From contig NZ_CP102247.1 of the NCBI RefSeq assembly GCF_024599655.1, positions 1,488,001 through 1,552,000 on the forward strand: a stretch of DNA of 64,000 bases, given 5' to 3'. Source of the stretch: Enterobacter asburiae (GTDB lineage: Bacteria > Pseudomonadota > Gammaproteobacteria > Enterobacterales > Enterobacteriaceae). Every line of letters starts with the position of its first letter. Position 1 is the stretch's first letter. The notes below the pieces were generated by a model, which did no database searches, had not been told where the DNA came from, and saw only the letters and a program-made list of their open reading frames with translations. This document shows positions 42,711-51,200 of this stretch, one piece after another. Made by a program: the position numbers and the translations under genes.

Positions 42711-43656
42711 GGTTGCACCGGCAGGAGAGAAAGACGCAGTTGAGATGCGTAAGGTCTACGCGGGCTTCGTGGCAAAGCAGATTGAGGCAGGAAGCGAGAT
42801 TATCGCCCTTGAAGCGGATCTGATGAGCTCGATGGCGATGGACGGCGTGGCGCGCGATTATCCGCAGCACGTGATTAACTGCGGCATTATGGAGGCCAAC
42901 GTCATCGGCACCGCAGCCGGGCTGTCGCTCACCGGGCGTAAGCCATTCGTGCACACCTTCACCGCGTTTGCCAGCCGTCGCTGCTTCGACCAGCTGTTTA
43001 TGTCCCTGGACTACCAGCGCAACAACGTGAAGGTGATTGCCTCGGACGCGGGCGTGACGGCCTGCCACAACGGCGGCACGCATATGTCGTTTGAGGATAT
43101 GGGCATCGTGCGCGGTCTGGCGCACTCGGTGGTGCTGGAGGTGACCGACGCGGTGATGTTCGAGGACGTGCTGCGCCAGCTTATCAACCTCGAAGGCTTC
43201 TACTGGGTGCGGACCATTCGTAAGCAGGCGCCGAGCGTGTATGCCCCGGGCTCAACCTTCACCATTGGCAAAGGCAACGTGCTGCGCGAAGGAAGCGATA
43301 TTACCCTGATTGCCAACGGCATCATGGTGGCGGAAGCGCTGGAGGCGGCGCGCCAGCTGGAGCAGGAGGGGGTAAGTGCGGCGGTCATCGACATGTTTAC
43401 CCTGAAGCCCATCGACCGGATGCTGGTGAAAAACTACGCCGAGAAGACCGGGCGCATCGTCACCTGTGAAAACCACAGCATTCACAACGGCCTGGGGTCG
43501 GCGGTGGCGGAAGTGCTGGTGGAAACCTGCCCGGTACCGATGCGGCGAGTGGGCGTCAAGGAGCGCTACGGTCAGGTGGGGACGCAGGATTTCCTGCAGA
43601 AGGAGTATGGCCTGACGGCACATGACATTGTATCGGCGGCGAGAGAGCTGCTGTAA
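42703..43656 (+). CDS. Transketolase, C-terminal (pyrimidine-binding) subunit
   Basis: A 317-residue protein matching the pyrimidine-binding and C-terminal domains of transketolase. The likely catalytic Glu64, which activates the aminopyrimidine, lies in NCGIMEANVIGTAAGL; FTAFASRRCFDQL and HNGGTHMSFEDMGIVRGL follow. GGAGG precedes the start, within the end of the N-terminal subunit gene. It is last in the operon and is followed by a strong terminator. The reaction is inferred from family; the substrate would be the phosphorylated sugar made by the PTS or a product of it. Confidence 0.9.
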   Translation: MIKVAPAGEKDAVEMRKVYAGFVAKQIEAGSEIIALEADLMSSMAMDGVARDYPQHVINCGIMEANVIGTAAGLSLTGRKPFVHTFTAFASRRCFDQLFMSLDYQRNNVKVIASDAGVTACHNGGTHMSFEDMGIVRGLAHSVVLEVTDAVMFEDVLRQLINLEGFYWVRTIRKQAPSVYAPGSTFTIGKGNVLREGSDITLIANGIMVAEALEAARQLEQEGVSAAVIDMFTLKPIDRMLVKNYAEKTGRIVTCENHSIHNGLGSAVAEVLVETCPVPMRRVGVKERYGQVGTQDFLQKEYGLTAHDIVSAARELL

Positions 43657-43658
43657 AT

Positions 43659-43689
43659 AAAAAAGGCGACCCTTTGTGGTCGCCTTTTT
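43659..43689. terminator. Terminator of the PTS/transketolase operon
   Basis: GGCGACC-CTTTGT-GGTCGCC is a perfect 7-bp stem flanked by A6 and T5, so it can work in both directions and may also stop leftward pta transcripts. Confidence 0.9.
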
Positions 43690-43691
43690 GT

Positions 43692-43761
43692 TGCCCGGTG
43701 GCGCTTACGCTTACCGGGCCTACGGTCCTGTAGGCCGGATAAGCGAAGCGCCATCCGGCAA
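43692..43761. repeat. BIME: two facing REP units between the transketolase and pta genes
   Basis: TGCCCGGTGGCGCTTACGCTTACCGGGCCTAC faces GTAGGCCGGATAAGCGAAGCGCCATCCGGCA. The pair fills the gap between convergent genes. Confidence 0.85.
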
Positions 43762-43771
43762 GACCTTACAA

Positions 43772-45913
43772 TTACTGCTGCTGCGAAGACTGAATCGCGG
43801 TCAGAGCGATGGTGTAGACGATATCGTCAACCAGCGCGCCACGGGACAGGTCGTTCACAGGTTTGCGCATCCCTTGCAGCATTGGCCCGATGGAGATCAG
43901 GTCTGCAGAACGCTGTACCGCTTTGTAGGTGGTGTTACCGGTGTTCAGATCCGGGAAGATGAACACGGTAGCGCGACCTGCAACCGGAGAGTTCGGCGCT
44001 TTGGATTTCGCAACGTCGGCCATAACGGCGGCGTCGTACTGCAGCGGGCCGTCGATCATCAGGTCAGGACGTTTTTCCTGGGCCAGACGTGTCGCTTCAC
44101 GCACTTTCTCTACGTCGCTACCAGCACCAGAGGTACCGGTGGAGTAGGAGAGCATCGCGACGCGCGGTTCGATACCGAAGGCAATCGCAGAGTCCGCGGA
44201 CTGGATAGCGATTTCGGCCAGCTGTTCTGCGGTTGGATCCGGGTTGATCGCGCAGTCGCCGTAAACGTAAACCTGTTCAGGCAGCAGCATGAAGAACACG
44301 GAAGAAACCAGAGAGCTGCCTGGCGCGGTTTTGATCAGCTGCAGCGGTGGACGGATGGTGTTCGCCGTGGTGTGAACCGCACCGGAAACCAGACCGTCAA
44401 CTTCGTCCTGCTCCAGCATCAGCGTACCCAGCACCACGTTGTCTTCCAGCTGCTCGCGCGCAACGGCTTCGGTCATGCCCTTGCTCTTACGCAGCTCGAC
44501 CAGACGGGCAACGTAGCTTTCGCGAACCACTTCAGGGTCAACGATTTCGATGCCAGCGCCCAGCTCAACGCCCTGAGACGCCGCAACGCGGGTGATCTCA
44601 TCCGGGTTACCCAGCAGTACGCAGGTCGCGATGCCGCGCTCGGCACAGATAGCAGCCGCTTTAACGGTACGTGGTTCGTCGCCTTCTGGCAGAACAACGC
44701 GTTTGCCCGCTTTACGCGCCAGCTCGGTCAGCTGGTAACGGAATGCTGGAGGAGACAGACGGCGGCTGCGCTCGGAGGTCGCGGTCAGGGATTCGATCCA
44801 GTCTGCGTTGATGTAGCCCGCAACGTATTCCTGAACTTTCTCGATACGCTCGTGGTCATCAACCGGCACTTCCAGGTTGAAGCTCTGCAGGCTCAGGGAG
44901 GTCTGCCAGGTGTTGGTGTTCACCATGAAGACCGGCAGGCCGGTAGCGAACGCGCGTTCGCACAGCTTGCTGACGCGTGGGTCCATCTCGTAGGCACCGG
45001 TCAGCAGGATCGCACCGATTTCCACGCCGTTCATCGCGGCCAGGCAGGCTGCAACCAGAACGTCAGGACGGTCTGCGGAGGTCACCAGCAGAGAACCAGC
45101 GCGGAAGTGTTCCAGCATGTGCGGAATGCTGCGCGCACAGAAGGTCACGGACTTCACGCGGCGGGTGTTGATGTCGCCTTCGTTAACGATGGTAGCGTTC
45201 AGGTGACGCGCCATATCGATTGCACGGGTGGCAATCAGATCGAAGCTCCATGGCACCGCGCCCAGTACTGGCAGCGGGCTGGATTCCTGCAGCTTAGCCG
45301 GGTCAACTTTGACAACTTTTGCTTTGGAAGAGTCGTCGAAGATCTCGGACAGGTCAGGGCGAGTACGGCCCTGCTCATCCACCGGTGCGTTCAGTTTGTT
45401 CACGATTACGCCGGTGATGCTGGTGTTTTTCGCGCCGCCGAAGCTGCTGCGCGTCAGTTCGATACGCTCGTTCAGCTGCTCTGGGGTATCGGTGCCCTGA
45501 GACATCACGAAAACGATCTCTGCGTTCAGGGTTTTCGCGATTTCAAAGTTCAGAGACTGGGCAAACTGATGTTTGCGCGTCGGGACCAGGCCTTCAACCA
45601 GCACCACTTCCGCGTCTTGCGCGTTAGCATGGTAGTTGGCGATGATCTCTTCCATCAGCACGTCTTTCTGGTTGCTGGACAGCAGAGATTCAACGTGGCT
45701 CATCTTCAGCGGTTCAGCCGCTGGCAGATTGGAGTTCTTGCGAACGATAGTGGTGGTCTGGTCTGGCGCATCGCCACCGGCACGTGGCTGGGCGATTGGC
45801 TTAAAGACGCTCAGACGAACGCCTTTGCGTTCCATAGCACGGATAACGCCAAGGCTGACGCTGGTCAGGCCGACGCTGGTTCCGGTAGGGATCAGCATAA
45901 TAGTACGGGACAC
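43772..45913 (-). CDS. pta: Pta, phosphate acetyltransferase
   Basis: Pta interconverts acetyl-CoA and acetyl phosphate in the acetate overflow pathway. The 713-residue protein (E. coli 714) has an N-terminal P-loop-like domain (IMLIPTGTSVGLTSVSLGVIRAME), a central DRTGG regulatory domain and a C-terminal PTA_PTB catalytic domain (from ~390, FRYQLTELARKAGKRVVLPEGDEPR). The start is GTG at 45913 with AGAGGA upstream. It follows ackA by 76 bases, and a strong hairpin lies in the gap. Confidence 0.97.
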   Translation of the reverse strand: MSRTIMLIPTGTSVGLTSVSLGVIRAMERKGVRLSVFKPIAQPRAGGDAPDQTTTIVRKNSNLPAAEPLKMSHVESLLSSNQKDVLMEEIIANYHANAQDAEVVLVEGLVPTRKHQFAQSLNFEIAKTLNAEIVFVMSQGTDTPEQLNERIELTRSSFGGAKNTSITGVIVNKLNAPVDEQGRTRPDLSEIFDDSSKAKVVKVDPAKLQESSPLPVLGAVPWSFDLIATRAIDMARHLNATIVNEGDINTRRVKSVTFCARSIPHMLEHFRAGSLLVTSADRPDVLVAACLAAMNGVEIGAILLTGAYEMDPRVSKLCERAFATGLPVFMVNTNTWQTSLSLQSFNLEVPVDDHERIEKVQEYVAGYINADWIESLTATSERSRRLSPPAFRYQLTELARKAGKRVVLPEGDEPRTVKAAAICAERGIATCVLLGNPDEITRVAASQGVELGAGIEIVDPEVVRESYVARLVELRKSKGMTEAVAREQLEDNVVLGTLMLEQDEVDGLVSGAVHTTANTIRPPLQLIKTAPGSSLVSSVFFMLLPEQVYVYGDCAINPDPTAEQLAEIAIQSADSAIAFGIEPRVAMLSYSTGTSGAGSDVEKVREATRLAQEKRPDLMIDGPLQYDAAVMADVAKSKAPNSPVAGRATVFIFPDLNTGNTTYKAVQRSADLISIGPMLQGMRKPVNDLSRGALVDDIVYTIALTAIQSSQQQ

Positions 45914-45953
45914 GGTTTATCCTCTTTCGTTACCGCCGCGATTGGGCGGGTTA

Positions 45954-45984
45954 CAAAACAGCACCGCCAGCATTGCTGGCGGTG
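45954..45984 (-). terminator. Intercistronic hairpin between ackA and pta
   Basis: On the minus strand CACCGCCAGC-AAT-GCTGGCGGTG is a perfect 10-bp stem followed by CTGTTTTG. It probably terminates part of the ackA transcripts, lowering pta relative to ackA. Confidence 0.75.
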
Positions 45985-45989
45985 TGGAA

Positions 45990-47192
45990 TCAGGCAGTCA
46001 GGCGGTGCGCGTCTTGCGCAATGACCAGTTCTTCGTTAGTTGGGATAACGAGAGCAGGGCGAGTGCCTTCTTTGTTGATGAAGCCAGACTTGCCGAAGCG
46101 GGCAGCCAGGTTACGCTCGTGATCAACGTCGAAGCCCAGAACGCCCAGTTTGCCCAGGGACAGTTCACGAACCATTGCCGCGTTCTCACCTATACCACCG
46201 GTGAAGATAACCGCGTCCAGACGGCCTTCCATCAGCGCAGTGTAAGAGCCGATGTACTTCGCCAGACGGTGGCAGTAAACGTCCATTGCACGTTTAGCGT
46301 CTTCTTTCTCTGCGTAGTTGTCTTCAACGTAACGGCAGTCGCTGGTGACTTCGGTCAGACCCAGCAGGCCAGACTCTTTGGTCAGCATTTTGTTGATCTG
46401 GTCAACGCTCATGCCCAGGGTGTCGTGCAGGTGGAAGATAATCGCCGGGTCGATGTCACCGGAACGGGTACCCATCACCAGACCTTCCAGCGGGGTCAGA
46501 CCCATAGAAGTATCAACACATTTACCGTTGCGGATAGCGGAAACAGAACCACCATTGCCCAGGTGGCAGGTGATGATGTTCAGTTCTTCAACCGGCTTGT
46601 TCAGGACTTTTGCTGCTTCCTGAGTCACATAGAAGTGGCTGGTGCCGTGCGCGCCGTAACGACGTACGCCGTGTTCTTTGTACAGGCTGTATGGCAGGGC
46701 ATAGAGGTAAGACTCTTCCGGCATGGTCTGATGGAACGCGGTGTCGAATACGGCCACGTTTTTGTCTTTCAGATTCGGGAAGGATTTCAGCGCTTCAGCG
46801 ATACCGATCAGGTGAGCCGGGTTGTGCAGCGGTGCGAAGGACGCAGAGTCCTTGATGCCCTGGATCACAGATTCGTCGATAACGACGGAGCTGGTGTATT
46901 TTTCGCCGCCGTGGACGATACGGTGACCAATCGCAGTCAGCTGAGCAGACAGTTCTGGTTTTTGTGCCAGAATAGTGTTAACGATAAAGTTCAGCGCTTC
47001 ACTGTGAGCGGCGCCTGCACCTAAAGCCGCTTCTTGTTTGCTGCCGTCCATCTTCCACTTGATACGTGCTTCAGGCAGATGGAAACATTCGGCCAAACCA
47101 GAGAGGTATTCGTCACCGTTGAGCGCATCGATGATGGCGAATTTCAGTGAGGAGCTACCGCAGTTCAGAACCAGTACTAACTTACTCGACAT
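45990..47192 (-). CDS. ackA: AckA, acetate kinase
   Basis: AckA converts acetyl phosphate and ADP to acetate and ATP. The 400 residues equal the E. coli length. The ASKHA-family signature VLNCGSSSLKFAIID is at the N-terminus, with GHRIVHGGEKY, VFDTAFHQTMP and GAHGTSHFYV, and the adenosine-binding FTGGIGENAAMVR near residue 330. It is transcribed first of the pair with pta. An FNR-like site is present upstream. Confidence 0.97.
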   Translation of the reverse strand: MSSKLVLVLNCGSSSLKFAIIDALNGDEYLSGLAECFHLPEARIKWKMDGSKQEAALGAGAAHSEALNFIVNTILAQKPELSAQLTAIGHRIVHGGEKYTSSVVIDESVIQGIKDSASFAPLHNPAHLIGIAEALKSFPNLKDKNVAVFDTAFHQTMPEESYLYALPYSLYKEHGVRRYGAHGTSHFYVTQEAAKVLNKPVEELNIITCHLGNGGSVSAIRNGKCVDTSMGLTPLEGLVMGTRSGDIDPAIIFHLHDTLGMSVDQINKMLTKESGLLGLTEVTSDCRYVEDNYAEKEDAKRAMDVYCHRLAKYIGSYTALMEGRLDAVIFTGGIGENAAMVRELSLGKLGVLGFDVDHERNLAARFGKSGFINKEGTRPALVIPTNEELVIAQDAHRLTA

Positions 47193-47529
47193 GGAAGTAC
47201 CTATTATTGATACGTGGCTAAAAAAACGTCAGTGAGTCTAACAGCGTAACGCATGATGACTCAGACATTTATGATTAACATCATGCCAAACGAACATTGT
47301 GGCATGATGGAAGAAATAACTATGATTTTATGCCATTTTGCACAATTTTCAGCCAATGGCATAATATGCAATAATTTGACGAGTTAATGATTCTCGTCTA
47401 TGGCCCTATCAGGCTGGCACAGGATACCCGATACGGGGTAGAGATGACAAAATATTTTGAACGTTGTCATAGCTTGTTGTGGTTTTGCACGAAAATTTTA
47501 ATTTTTATATGTGAAGTTGAGGTACAGCC
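47193..47529. promoter_or_regulatory. ackA/yfbV divergent control region
   Basis: A 337-base AT-rich gap between divergent ackA and yfbV. ATGAT-TAAC-ATCAT at 47271-47284 has the FNR core TGAT-N4-ATCA and would serve ackA-pta, which is anaerobically induced in E. coli. No small gene is evident. Confidence 0.5.
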
Positions 47530-47985
47530 ATGTCGACACCAGAAAACCCGTCCGTAAATTTCTTTAGTCTGTTTCGTCGGGGACAGCATTACGCAAAGAC
47601 GTGGCCGATGGAAAAGCGCCTTGCGCCGATGTTCATTGAGAATCGCACCATCCGCGCCACGCGCTATGCGATTCGCTTTATGCCGCCTGTCGCTGTCTTT
47701 ACGCTGTGCTGGCAGATTGCGTTGGGCGGGCAGCTGGGTCCTGCGGTCGCGACGGCGCTCTTCGCGTTAAGCCTGCCAATGCAGGGCCTGTGGTGGTTAG
47801 GTAAACGGTCCATCACCCCACTTCCCCCTTCTATTTTACACTGGTTTTATGAAGTGCGCGGAAAACTGGAGGAGGCCGGGCAGGCGCTCGCCCCGGTTGA
47901 AGGCAAGCCCGATTACCAGGCGCTGGCGGACACGTTAAAGCGTGCTTTTAAGCAACTGGATAAAACATTCCTCGATGACTTGTGA
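47530..47985 (+). CDS. yfbV: YfbV, UPF0208 membrane protein
   Basis: A 151-residue inner membrane protein, same length as E. coli YfbV, with two hydrophobic segments (~55-70 and ~75-97) and soluble ends. In E. coli, YfbV helps insulate the Ter macrodomain from neighbouring chromosome regions; the biochemical activity is unknown. GAGG precedes the start. It is divergent from ackA and ends at a T8 terminator. Confidence 0.94.
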   Translation: MSTPENPSVNFFSLFRRGQHYAKTWPMEKRLAPMFIENRTIRATRYAIRFMPPVAVFTLCWQIALGGQLGPAVATALFALSLPMQGLWWLGKRSITPLPPSILHWFYEVRGKLEEAGQALAPVEGKPDYQALADTLKRAFKQLDKTFLDDL

Positions 47986-48013
47986 TTGATCATCGAAACG
48001 ACGACGAAAAGAA

Positions 48014-48048
48014 GGCACAGTAACAATCAGTTACCGTGTCTTTTTTTT
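48014..48048 (+). terminator. yfbV terminator
   Basis: GGCACAGTAAC and GTTACCGTGTC pair (one A-C mismatch, one G-T) around AATCA, followed directly by T8. Confidence 0.85.
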
Positions 48049-48077
48049 AAAGTGCAATGCGCTACAGGAGTCGAAAG

Positions 48078-48572
48078 ATGGAAATGACCCATGCTCAACG
48101 TCTGATTTTGTCTAACCAGTACAAGATGATGACTATGCTTGATCCCGATAACGCTGCGCGCTACAGCCGCCTGCAAACCATCGTCGAACGCGGTTTTGGT
48201 TTGCAAATGCGCGAACTGGACCGCGAGTTTGGCGAGCTGAAAGAAGAAACCTGTCGCATCGTGATCGACATTATGGAGATGTATCACGCCTTGCACGTGT
48301 CCTGGACGAATCTCAAAGATCAACAGTCCATTGACGAGCGCCGCGTGACCTTCTTAGGCTTTGATGCCGCAACGGAAGCGCGTTATCTGAGCTATGTTCG
48401 CTTTATGGTGAATACAGAAGGGCGCTATACCCACTTTGACGCGGGCACCCACGGCTTCAACGCGCAGACCCCAATGTGGGAGAAATATCAGCGTATGCTA
48501 AGCGCGTGGCACGCCTGTCCGCGTCAGTACCATTTAAGCAGCAACGAAATTCAACAAATCATTAATGCCTGA
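48078..48572 (+). CDS. yfbU: YfbU family protein
   Basis: A 164-residue, charged, helical cytoplasmic protein of the YfbU family, equal in length to the E. coli protein; the function is not established. Strongly conserved blocks are MEMTHAQRLILSNQYKMM at the N-terminus and RRVTFLGFDAATEARYL. Start at 48078 has AGGAG upstream; an ATG at 48057 lies before that site and is rejected. yfbT follows after 11 bases. Confidence 0.93.
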   Translation: MEMTHAQRLILSNQYKMMTMLDPDNAARYSRLQTIVERGFGLQMRELDREFGELKEETCRIVIDIMEMYHALHVSWTNLKDQQSIDERRVTFLGFDAATEARYLSYVRFMVNTEGRYTHFDAGTHGFNAQTPMWEKYQRMLSAWHACPRQYHLSSNEIQQIINA

Positions 48573-48583
48573 CGGAGGTGCGT

Positions 48584-49243
48584 GTGCAGTGTAGAGGTTT
48601 TCTGTTTGATCTGGACGGTACGCTGGTGGATTCGCTGCCGGTTGTGGAGCGTTCATGGTGCCATTGGGCTGACCGACATGGCATCGACCATCAGGACGTG
48701 CTGAATTTTATCCATGGCAAACAGGCCATCACCTCGCTACGGCACTTCCTGGCCGGACGCTCTGAGGACGAAATTCAGGCGGAGTTCAAATACCTGGAAC
48801 ACATTGAAGCCACGGATACAGACGGCATCACCGCCTTACCGGGCGCGCGCGAGCTGCTTGAGCATCTGAACGAAGCGCAGATCCCGTGGGCGATCGTCAC
48901 CTCAGGCTCCATTCCCGTCGCCCACGCCCGTCATAAGGCGGCAGGTTTACCGAAGCCGGAAGTGTTTATCACTGCGGAGCGCGTAAAGCGCGGTAAACCG
49001 GAGCCCGACGCGTTTTTACTGGGCGCTGAACTGCTGGGCCTCGCCCCCGCAGAGTGCGTGGTGGTGGAAGATGCGGCCGCTGGTGTACTGGCCGGGCTGA
49101 ACGCCGGAAGCCACGTTATCGCCGTTAACGTTCCGGCGGGATCCCCCCGGCTGGAGGAGGCAGACTTTGTGCTGGATTCACTGACGGCACTGGCTGTATC
49201 TAAAGCCTCTGACGGAGTTGTAACCGTCTCGCTAAAAATGTAA
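48584..49243 (+). CDS. yfbT: YfbT (HxpA), HAD-superfamily sugar phosphatase
   Basis: A HAD hydrolase that dephosphorylates sugar phosphates in E. coli assays. The 219-residue protein has motif I FLFDLDGTLVDS (nucleophile Asp8 and Asp10), motif II VTSGS, the Lys of motif III in KRGKPEPDAF and motif IV VVVEDAAAGV. I take GTG at 48584, because GGAGG (48574-48578) then has 5 bases spacing; the GTG at 48578 overlaps that site. Probably cotranscribed with yfbU and closed by a terminator. Confidence 0.92.
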   Translation: MQCRGFLFDLDGTLVDSLPVVERSWCHWADRHGIDHQDVLNFIHGKQAITSLRHFLAGRSEDEIQAEFKYLEHIEATDTDGITALPGARELLEHLNEAQIPWAIVTSGSIPVAHARHKAAGLPKPEVFITAERVKRGKPEPDAFLLGAELLGLAPAECVVVEDAAAGVLAGLNAGSHVIAVNVPAGSPRLEEADFVLDSLTALAVSKASDGVVTVSLKM

Positions 49244-49254
49244 TCACATGATAT

Positions 49255-49279
49255 AGCCCCACATTGCTGGGGCTTTTTT
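49255..49279 (+). terminator. yfbT terminator
   Basis: AGCCCCA-CATTGC-TGGGGCT is a perfect 7-bp stem followed by a T run. Confidence 0.9.
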
Positions 49280-49318
49280 ATGGCACAATTTCTCCTCTCC
49301 CACTGACAAGGACATGTT

Positions 49319-51151
49319 GTGAACGGTGAACTGATTTGGGTACTGAGCCTGCTTTTAATCGCCATCCTTCTTTTTGCAACGGGCAAGGTACGCATGGACG
49401 CCGTCGCCTTGTTTGTCATCGTCGCGTTTGTGCTGAGCGGTACGCTTACGCTGCCGGAAGCCTTCTCCGGATTTAGCGATCCCAACGTGATCCTGATTGC
49501 CGCCCTGTTTATTATCGGTGATGGGCTGGTGCGTACCGGTGTGGCAACCATCATGGGATCGTGGCTGGTGAAGGTGGCGGGCAGCAGCGAAACCAAAATG
49601 CTGATCTACCTGATGGTGACCGTCGCCGGGCTGGGGGCGTTTATGAGCTCAACGGGCGTGGTCGCCATCTTTATTCCGGTGGTGCTGAGCGTCTCCATGC
49701 GGATGCAGATCTCGCCGTCGCGCCTGATGATGCCCCTGAGTTTTGCCGGTTTGATCAGCGGAATGATGACGCTGGTGGCAACGCCACCGAACCTGGTCGT
49801 CAACAGCGAGCTGATCCGGGAAGGATTCCAGGGCTTCAGTTTTTTCAGCGTCACTCCGCTTGGGCTGGTCATTCTGGTGCTGGGTGTAGTCTACATGCTG
49901 CTGACCCGGTTTGCCCTGAAAGGTGAAAAACAGGATAAGAATAAAGAAGGATGGAAGCGACGCACCTTCCGCGATCTGATTAAAGAGTACCGTCTCACCG
50001 GGCGCGCGCGCCGTCTGGCTATTCGCCCCGGCTCGCCGATGGTGGGACAGCGCCTTGACGACCTGAAGCTGCGTGAGCGCTATGGCGCAAACGTGATCGG
50101 CGTTGAGCGCTGGCGTCGTTTTCGCCGGGTGATCGTCAACGTCAACGGGGTGTCGGAATTCCGCGCGCGGGACGTCCTGCTAATTGATATGTCCACCGCG
50201 GACGTGGATCTGCGCGAGTTTTGCAGCGAACAGCTGCTGGAACCGATGGTGCTGCGCGGGGAGTACTTCTCCGATCAGGCGCTGGATGTCGGCATGGCCG
50301 AAGTATCGCTGATCCCGGAATCGGAACTGTTGGGTAAAACCGTGCGGGAAATGGGGTTCCGAACCCGCTATGGCCTGAATGTCGTGGGGCTGAAGCGCGA
50401 TGGCGTGGCGATGGAAGGGGCGGTGGTGGATGAGCCGATCCTGCTGGGCGATATCTTCCTGGTTGTCGGTAACTGGAAGCTGATTAGCCAGCTCGGGCAA
50501 AAAGGACGTGATTTTGTGGTGCTCAACATGCCTGTCGAGGAGAGCGATGCCTCCCCGGCGCACAGCCAGGCGCCCCACGCGATTTTTTGTCTGGTGCTGA
50601 TGGTGGCGCTGATGCTGACCGATGAAATCCCCAATCCGGTCGCGGCAATCATCGCCTGCCTGTTGATGGGCAAATTCCGCTGCATTGACGCCGAAAGCGC
50701 GTATAAAGCCATTCACTGGCCGAGCATTATTCTCATCGTCGGGATGATGCCCTTCGCCCTGGCGCTGCAAAAAACCGGCGGGGTGGATCTGATCGTTAAA
50801 GGCTTAATGGACGTTGGCGGCGGGTATGGGCCGTACATGATGCTGGTCTGTCTGTTTATTATGTGCGCCACCATCGGTCTGTTTATCTCCAATACCGCGA
50901 CGGCGGTACTGATGGCGCCGATTGCGCTGGCGATGGCCAAATCCATGGGCGTGTCACCGTATCCCTTTGCGATGATGGTCGCAATGGCGGCCTCTGCGGC
51001 GTTTATGACGCCAGTGTCTTCACCGGTGAATACGCTGGTGCTGGGGCCCGGGAATTACAGGTTCAGTGATTTCGTGAAGCTGGGCGTGCCGTTCACCGTG
51101 CTGGTGATGCTGGTATGCGTGGTGTTGATACCGGTCCTGTTCCCGTTCTGA
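49319..51151 (+). CDS. yfbS: YfbS, SLC13-type transporter with RCK_C domains
   Basis: A 610-residue inner membrane protein of the divalent anion:sodium symporter type, same length as E. coli YfbS. Two membrane halves (~1-200 and ~415-610) flank two cytoplasmic RCK_C/TrkA_C domains (~225-400), which usually bind nucleotides or other ligands. Paired transporter motifs FMSSTGVVAIFIPVVLS and FISNTATAVLMAPIALA contain the SNT-like ion-binding loops. The start is GTG at 49319 with AAGGA upstream. The substrate is unknown. Confidence 0.93.
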   Translation: MNGELIWVLSLLLIAILLFATGKVRMDAVALFVIVAFVLSGTLTLPEAFSGFSDPNVILIAALFIIGDGLVRTGVATIMGSWLVKVAGSSETKMLIYLMVTVAGLGAFMSSTGVVAIFIPVVLSVSMRMQISPSRLMMPLSFAGLISGMMTLVATPPNLVVNSELIREGFQGFSFFSVTPLGLVILVLGVVYMLLTRFALKGEKQDKNKEGWKRRTFRDLIKEYRLTGRARRLAIRPGSPMVGQRLDDLKLRERYGANVIGVERWRRFRRVIVNVNGVSEFRARDVLLIDMSTADVDLREFCSEQLLEPMVLRGEYFSDQALDVGMAEVSLIPESELLGKTVREMGFRTRYGLNVVGLKRDGVAMEGAVVDEPILLGDIFLVVGNWKLISQLGQKGRDFVVLNMPVEESDASPAHSQAPHAIFCLVLMVALMLTDEIPNPVAAIIACLLMGKFRCIDAESAYKAIHWPSIILIVGMMPFALALQKTGGVDLIVKGLMDVGGGYGPYMMLVCLFIMCATIGLFISNTATAVLMAPIALAMAKSMGVSPYPFAMMVAMAASAAFMTPVSSPVNTLVLGPGNYRFSDFVKLGVPFTVLVMLVCVVLIPVLFPF

Positions 51152-51158
51152 GCATTTT

Positions 51159-51190
51159 GCCGGGGGGCGGTTGCGCCTTACCCGGCCTAC
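51159..51190 (+). repeat. Single REP unit after yfbS
   Basis: GCCGGGGGGCGGTTGCGCCTTACCCGGCCTAC is one REP unit between the convergent ends of yfbS and yfbR. Confidence 0.82.
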
Positions 51191-51200
51191 AAACTAAAAA

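Noticed and set aside
43676..46024. A long open frame (782 codons) on the plus strand, antisense to pta
   Set aside because: It mirrors the pta reading frame. High GC and strong codon bias keep the opposite strand open; the translation is low-complexity Arg/Gln/His rich, and there is no ribosome site or family resemblance.
45636..47024. A 462-codon plus-strand frame antisense to ackA and the pta start
   Set aside because: Same codon-bias shadow effect; it spans the ackA-pta gap and crosses the intercistronic hairpin without any gene-like features.
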